A stretch of DNA of 64,000 bases from the NCBI RefSeq assembly GCF_002564025.1, contig NZ_PDJH01000001.1, positions 62,001-126,000 of the forward strand. Reading direction: 5' to 3'. The stretch comes from Flavimobilis soli. GTDB taxonomy: Bacteria; Actinomycetota; Actinomycetes; Actinomycetales; Cellulomonadaceae. A program made the position numbers and the translations under genes. Of this stretch, positions 60,017-64,000 are shown piece after piece. The first letter of the stretch is position 1; the number at the start of each line of letters is the position of its first letter. Under the pieces are notes generated by a model, which was not told the origin of the DNA, did no database searches, and saw nothing but the letters and a program-made list of their open reading frames with translations.

Positions 60017-60688
60017 TCAGGACGCGATCGTCGACGGCTCCGTCTGCGCCGCAGCCGTCATCGGACCGATGTGGGCCCGCAGCAGGTCGCCGAGCCCGTC
60101 GGCGATGTCGACGGGCGTGATCGTGCGGCCGAGCTCGGCGGACAGTGACGTGACGTCGGCGTCGCTGATGCCGCACGGCACGATCCGGTCAAACGCGGCG
60201 AGGTCGGGGCAGGCGTTGACCGCGACACCGTGCATCGTGACGCCCTTCGCGACGCGGCAGCCGATCGCGGCGACCTTCGCCGCGCGCCGCGTCTCCGAGG
60301 CGGGCACCCACACGCCGGAGCGTCCCTCGACGCGCTCGGTCGCGAGGCCGAGGTCGGCGCACAGCTCGATCACCGCGGACTCGATCGCCCGGACGAATGC
60401 CACGACGTCGACCGGGTCCGCGAGACGCACGATCGGGTAGGCGACGAGCTGGCCGGGACCGTGCCACGTGATCTTGCCGCCGCGGTCCACGTCCACGACG
60501 CGCGTACCGTCGGTCGGGCGGTCCGCGCGGTTCGTGCGGCGCCCCGCCGTGTAGACGTCCGCGTGCTCGAGCAGCAGCACGCGGTCGGGTCCACCCTCGA
60601 GCACCTCGGCGTGCACGCGACGTTGCAGGTCCCACGTCTCCTCGTAGTCGAGGTAGGCGCGGCCCAGGTCGAGGGGAAGCAGCTCCAT
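60017..60688 (-). CDS. lipB: Octanoyl-ACP:protein octanoyltransferase
   Basis: Transfers octanoyl from ACP to lipoyl domains, giving the substrate for LipA. 223 residues with RGGKITWHGPGQLVAYPI, the catalytic Lys138 in KVAAIG and Cys172 in IVPCGI, and His154 in MHGVAVN. ATG 60688 has TGAGG three bases upstream. It draws on the same ACP pool that the fab operon supplies. Confidence 0.95.
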   Translation of the reverse strand: MELLPLDLGRAYLDYEETWDLQRRVHAEVLEGGPDRVLLLEHADVYTAGRRTNRADRPTDGTRVVDVDRGGKITWHGPGQLVAYPIVRLADPVDVVAFVRAIESAVIELCADLGLATERVEGRSGVWVPASETRRAAKVAAIGCRVAKGVTMHGVAVNACPDLAAFDRIVPCGISDADVTSLSAELGRTITPVDIADGLGDLLRAHIGPMTAAAQTEPSTIAS

Positions 60689-60721
60689 GGGCCTCAGGCT
60701 AACTCCGGTTAGGTTGGACGC

Positions 60722-61771
60722 ATGACGGACGCCCACGGGTCGCACGACGACCTGCGCATCGGACTGGTCGGTTACGGCGGAGCAGGTCGCGGTATCCACG
60801 CGCGCCTCCTGCGCGAGGCGGGGATGGCGGTGCACCACGTCGTCGTCCGGGACCCTGCGCGGCGAGCCGCCGCGGCCGAGGACTGGCCCGGGGTGGGCCT
60901 CCACGACACGCTCGAGCAGATGCTCGACGCCGCCGAGCTCGACCTCGTCGTCGTCGCGAGCCCCAGCGGGCTCCACGAGGAGCACGCGGCTGCGGTCGTC
61001 GCCGCGGGCGTGCCGGTCGTGCTCGACAAGCCGATCGCGCGCACCGCCGACGCCGCGCAGACGGTCGTCGAGTCCGCCGAGGGCGCCGGCGTGCCGCTGA
61101 CCGTGTTCCAGAACCGGCGCTGGGATCCCGAGCAGCTCACTCTCGCCTCCGTGCTCCCGCGCCTGGGGCGCGTGCACCGCTTCGAGCGCCGCTGGGAGCG
61201 GTGGCGGCCCGTACCGCAGCAGCGGTGGAAGGAGAACGACCTCGACGGAGGAGGGCTGCTGCTCGACCTCGGTCCGCACCTGGTCGACAGCGCGACCCAG
61301 CTCTTCGGACGGGTCACGTCCGTCTACGCGGAGCTGCGCACGCTCACGACTCCGACTGAGGACGACGTCTTCCTCTCGCTCCGGCACGAACCTTCCGGCG
61401 CGGACGGGCGCGCCGACGGCGTCGTCTCGCACCTGTGGGCAGGCTCGCTCGCCGGAGCTCCCGGGCCGCGCACGCGCGTGCTCGGTGACCGGGGCGCGTT
61501 CCTCGTGACGACCTTCGAGGCGGACGCGTCACCGTTCGAACGCCTCGACGACGACGCCCCCGAGGGAAGCCTCGGCTGGATCTCCACGGGTCGTGATCTC
61601 GAACCGGTGCCGCAGGCGCCCGGCGGGCACGCGGACTTCTACCGCGCCGTCGCGCGGTGGCTCACCGAGGACGGGCCCGTGCCCGTCGACCCGTGGGACG
61701 CGGTGCGCACGGCGCGCGTCCTCGACGCCGCGCGCGAGAGCGCGAGGACGGGGGTGCGCGTCGACCTCTGA
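60722..61771 (+). CDS. Gfo/Idh/MocA family oxidoreductase
   Basis: 349-residue NAD(P)-dependent dehydrogenase. The Rossmann motif is RIGLVGYGGAGRGIHARLL. The segment VVVASPSGLHEEHAAAVVAAGVPVVLDKPIARTADAA carries the family's catalytic Lys in DKPIA. GGGLLLDLGPHLVDSATQLFG is the C-domain His motif. It is close to the proteins labelled YdgJ-like or scyllo-inositol dehydrogenases, but the substrate is not determined. It is divergent from lipB with 33 bases between the starts. Confidence 0.88.
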   Translation: MTDAHGSHDDLRIGLVGYGGAGRGIHARLLREAGMAVHHVVVRDPARRAAAAEDWPGVGLHDTLEQMLDAAELDLVVVASPSGLHEEHAAAVVAAGVPVVLDKPIARTADAAQTVVESAEGAGVPLTVFQNRRWDPEQLTLASVLPRLGRVHRFERRWERWRPVPQQRWKENDLDGGGLLLDLGPHLVDSATQLFGRVTSVYAELRTLTTPTEDDVFLSLRHEPSGADGRADGVVSHLWAGSLAGAPGPRTRVLGDRGAFLVTTFEADASPFERLDDDAPEGSLGWISTGRDLEPVPQAPGGHADFYRAVARWLTEDGPVPVDPWDAVRTARVLDAARESARTGVRVDL

Positions 61772-61843
61772 CGTCGAGCAGCATTCGAGAACCCGGGTTG
61801 TGGACAACGTCCACGGGGCCTTCCGCTCGGCTTCCATGGACGG

Positions 61844-63463
61844 GTGGACCAGCAGACCCAGCCTCCGACCGACGGCCCTGACCTCTCGGCCGACGACGAC
61901 GCACGTGCACTCCCGCCGCTCGACGACGTCGCGCGCGCGCTCGGGCCGCTCGGGCTGACGATCGTCGCGACCACCCCGAGCGGGTGGGAGGCAGAGGCCG
62001 ACGGCGACCGGTTCGCCGTGACGTACGTGGCCGTGACACCTGAGGTGCCCTGGGAGACCTTGCGCGACCGGGTGACCCGCCTGATGACGGTCGAGCACGA
62101 GCACGTGGTGCCGCTCCTCGGCGCCGCCCCGGTCCCCGGGAGCGACGCGGAGAGGCCGCGCGGCGTCCTGCTCGTGTGGGAGGAGCCCGGTGTGCGGCTC
62201 GACGACCTCTCACGTCGCGCTGACCTCGCTCTCGGGCACGTCGTCGGGGCGCTCGTCGCCGCGGGCCGCGCACTCGCGGCGCTGCACGCCCACGACCTCG
62301 CCGCGGGGACGGGCGATGTGCTCGCCGCCCTGCGGGTCCGGGCCGACGGTGACGTGCGGATCCTCGCCGACGACGGGCTCAGCGTCGCCGGCGACCTCCT
62401 CGACCCGAGCGGACGGCGCGAGGCCGTGCGGGCGCTCGCCCGCGCAGGGCACGGGCTGCTCGCGCGATCCGTCGAGCCCGACGGCGCGGCACGCGACCTC
62501 GCCCACCTCCTTGCCACGACAGGGCTCGACCCGCAGACCGAGCCACCCGCACCGGGCACGCTCGCGGCGATGTGCCTCGAGATCCACCTCCCTGCGCTCG
62601 CCGCCGACTGGGCGCGGATCGTCGCCCCGCCGCCTGAGCCGGAGCCGACCGCCCCGCTCGTCACCCCGCCTGTCGAGGCGGCCCTGACCCTTGACCGCGT
62701 CGACGCGTCTGCCCGGACGTGGCGCGAGCACATCGAGCAGCAACCTGCGCCGGCGCAGGGGCGCAGGCGTGCGGTCGCGCCCGGCGCGACCCGCTCGCGA
62801 CGCGCTCACCCGGCAGCTCCGTCGCGGACACCTGCCGCGGCAGGTGTCGGGTCCCTCCGTGTCATGCTGCCGGCGCAGCCGGACCGTCGACGCTCACGCC
62901 ACAGGGTCCTCGCGGGCGCCGCCGCGGCGCTCGTCGTCGGGACCGCCGTCGGGGTGATCCAGCTCCGCGGATCAGTGCCCGCCGACGGCGTCGCCGTTGC
63001 CCAGGCTGCCCCCGGGGTATCTGGTGCAGCACCCGCCAGGCCGCAGAAGGCGGAGGAAGCCGATCAGGCGCCGGCTCGTCCCGACCCTGGGGCAGCGGCG
63101 GCCGCGCTGACGACCCGGAGGGCCGAGCTGCTCGCCGGGGTGCGCACCGTCGCGCCGGACGAGCTGGCCGCTCGGCGGGCCGAGCTCGTCACCGCGCTCC
63201 GCAGCGTCCACACGGACGGCCCCTCCCTCGCGGCTGACCTCGCGCTCGTCGACAAGCTGCTCGACGGGCAGAGCACCATGCCGGACGTCACGACCGAGGT
63301 CGTCGGGACGACGGTCGTGCAGTCGACGACGAGCGCGGCAGCGGTCGACGTCGACTACCGGATCGTCGACGCGTGGGGGACAGCGCAGCAGCGGGTCGTA
63401 CGGCTGACGCTCGTCTGGGAGGACGGTGCCTGGCTCGCCGACACTGTCAGCGCGGCGGGATGA
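61844..63463 (+). CDS. Protein-kinase-like (pseudokinase) protein with one membrane helix
   Basis: 539 residues. The first ~260 have the order of a kinase: a beta-rich start, LMTVEHEHVVPLLG like the region after helix C, GVLLVWEEPGVRLDDL like the hinge, and AALHAHDLAAGTGDVLAALRVRADGDVRILADDG like the catalytic loop and beyond. The HRD and DFG residues and the ATP-site Lys are missing, so activity is unlikely. A disordered Pro/Arg linker and one helix (about 353-375) follow, then an external Ala-rich helical part and a beta-rich end. It resembles MviN-linked pseudokinases only in outline. Confidence 0.6.
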   Translation: MDQQTQPPTDGPDLSADDDARALPPLDDVARALGPLGLTIVATTPSGWEAEADGDRFAVTYVAVTPEVPWETLRDRVTRLMTVEHEHVVPLLGAAPVPGSDAERPRGVLLVWEEPGVRLDDLSRRADLALGHVVGALVAAGRALAALHAHDLAAGTGDVLAALRVRADGDVRILADDGLSVAGDLLDPSGRREAVRALARAGHGLLARSVEPDGAARDLAHLLATTGLDPQTEPPAPGTLAAMCLEIHLPALAADWARIVAPPPEPEPTAPLVTPPVEAALTLDRVDASARTWREHIEQQPAPAQGRRRAVAPGATRSRRAHPAAPSRTPAAAGVGSLRVMLPAQPDRRRSRHRVLAGAAAALVVGTAVGVIQLRGSVPADGVAVAQAAPGVSGAAPARPQKAEEADQAPARPDPGAAAAALTTRRAELLAGVRTVAPDELAARRAELVTALRSVHTDGPSLAADLALVDKLLDGQSTMPDVTTEVVGTTVVQSTTSAAAVDVDYRIVDAWGTAQQRVVRLTLVWEDGAWLADTVSAAG

Positions 63464-64000
63464 GCCACCGGATCACGCTGTCCAGGTCCGGGTGCTCGAA
63501 CTCGAACCCGGAGGCGAGCAGCGCTGCGGGGAGGACGTTGCGCGACGCCAACAGCTCGGAGGCGAAGCCGCCGAGAGCGAGCCGCAGCCCCCACGCGGGA
63601 GCCCGGACCGCCGCAGGGCGGCCGAGAGCGCGGGCGAGCGCCCGCGTCAGCTCGGCGTTCGTCGCGGGGGAGGGCGCGACCAGGTTGGCGGGACCCTCGA
63701 GGTCAGAGTCGATCAGGTGGGTCAGCGCGCGGATCTCGTCGACCATCGTGATCCAGGCCCACAGCTGCTTCCCTGAGCTCATCGGGCCGCCGAGACCGAG
63801 CCGCAGCAGGCGCAGGAGCGGCGGGACGGCCCCGCCGTCGGGGGTCAGCACGATCCCCGTGCGTGCGAACGCGACGCGGGCGCCGGCACGACGCGCAGGA
63901 GTCGCGGCCGACTCCCAGGTCTGGACGACGTGCCCGAGGAAAGACTCGTCGACGGGTGCCGACTCGTCGATCGGGTCGGCCCCGCTGTCGGGATACCGGC
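63447..64000 (-). CDS. TIGR01777-family NAD(P)-binding epimerase, 5' part outside the window
   Basis: The frame is open to the right edge, so the N-terminal Rossmann part is missing; about 184 residues are visible. PDSGADPIDESAPVDESFLGHVVQTWESAATPARRAGARVAFARTGIVLTPDGGAVPPLLRLLRLGLGGPMSSGKQLWAWITMVDEIRALTHLI is the C-terminal half of the YfcH/TIGR01777 group (RTGIVL, GGPMGSGRQ, WIHxxD). DUF1731 follows at the end (RAPAWGLRLALGGFASELLASRNVLPAALLASGFEF). It overlaps the end of the convergent pseudokinase gene by 17 bases. Confidence 0.88.
   Translation of the reverse strand, partial: RYPDSGADPIDESAPVDESFLGHVVQTWESAATPARRAGARVAFARTGIVLTPDGGAVPPLLRLLRLGLGGPMSSGKQLWAWITMVDEIRALTHLIDSDLEGPANLVAPSPATNAELTRALARALGRPAAVRAPAWGLRLALGGFASELLASRNVLPAALLASGFEFEHPDLDSVIRWLIPPR

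Overview
The window is chromosomal DNA of a high-GC actinobacterium. GC-rich codon use, frequent GTG starts, polyphosphate glucokinase, the gene order aceE / PucR-type regulator / fabD-fabH-acpP-fabF, the DUF3052-AhpE pair and the glnA2-glnE-glnA1 neighbourhood all point to Actinomycetes. The mix fits a Micrococcales (Cellulomonas-like) genome. The genus cannot be fixed by eye.

Layout. 1-2.2 kb: end of a small membrane protein, dusB and a MOSC protein. 2.2-11.2 kb: a maltose/maltodextrin locus with an intracellular GH13 alpha-glucosidase and a LacI-type regulator on the minus strand, divergent from malE-malF-malG and a neopullulanase-type GH13 enzyme. No malK ATPase is present. 11.2-14.7 kb: dgt, dnaG and a CAT-anticodon tRNA. 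14.7-18.3 kb: a hypothetical gene, tRNA-Asn, a hydrolase remnant, a SatD/DUF3307-like two-gene module behind two tandem operators, def and a DUF3145 gene. 18.3-23.4 kb: the type II fatty-acid operon fabD-fabH-acpP-fabF with its PucR/FasR-type regulator; the same 17-bp palindrome lies before both fabD and the regulator. 23.4-28.3 kb: aceE, DUF3052, AhpE-like peroxiredoxin, tRNA-Val. 28.4-37.9 kb: secreted DUF3060 protein, a small protein resembling the head domain of McrA-like enzymes, aldo/keto reductase, SDR, a NatAB-type ABC exporter, a NarL-type two-component system, Nif3 and a coiled-coil protein. 37.9-44.1 kb: yaaA, rnpB and an accessory stretch with a 2.6-kb IS5-like element carrying an MFS efflux gene, a DUF2798 gene, a frameshifted HhH-GPD gene and a secreted protein. 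44.2-50.2 kb: STAS protein, ppgK, map, small SPOR-like protein, anchored DUF6636-like protein, panB, nadE. 50.2-57.5 kb: glnA2, glnE, AI-2E permease, glnA1 with a GlnR box. 57.5-64 kb: RDD protein, DUF4191, lipA, lipB, a Gfo/Idh oxidoreductase, a pseudokinase-like membrane protein and the end of a TIGR01777-type epimerase gene.

How the genes work together. The mal locus imports maltodextrins and hydrolyses them inside the cell, and ppgK can phosphorylate the glucose released. AceE supplies acetyl-CoA, lipA/lipB make the lipoyl cofactor of the same dehydrogenase, and the fab operon uses the product. GlnE can switch off GlnA1, which has the adenylylation tyrosine, but probably not GlnA2, which lacks it. 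Most of the window is core genome. The parts that look mobile or unusual are the SatD module and hydrolase remnant beside tRNA-Asn, and the 39.3-43 kb stretch beside rnpB. Many genes end in long perfect hairpins, which I list as terminators although they lack U-tracts.
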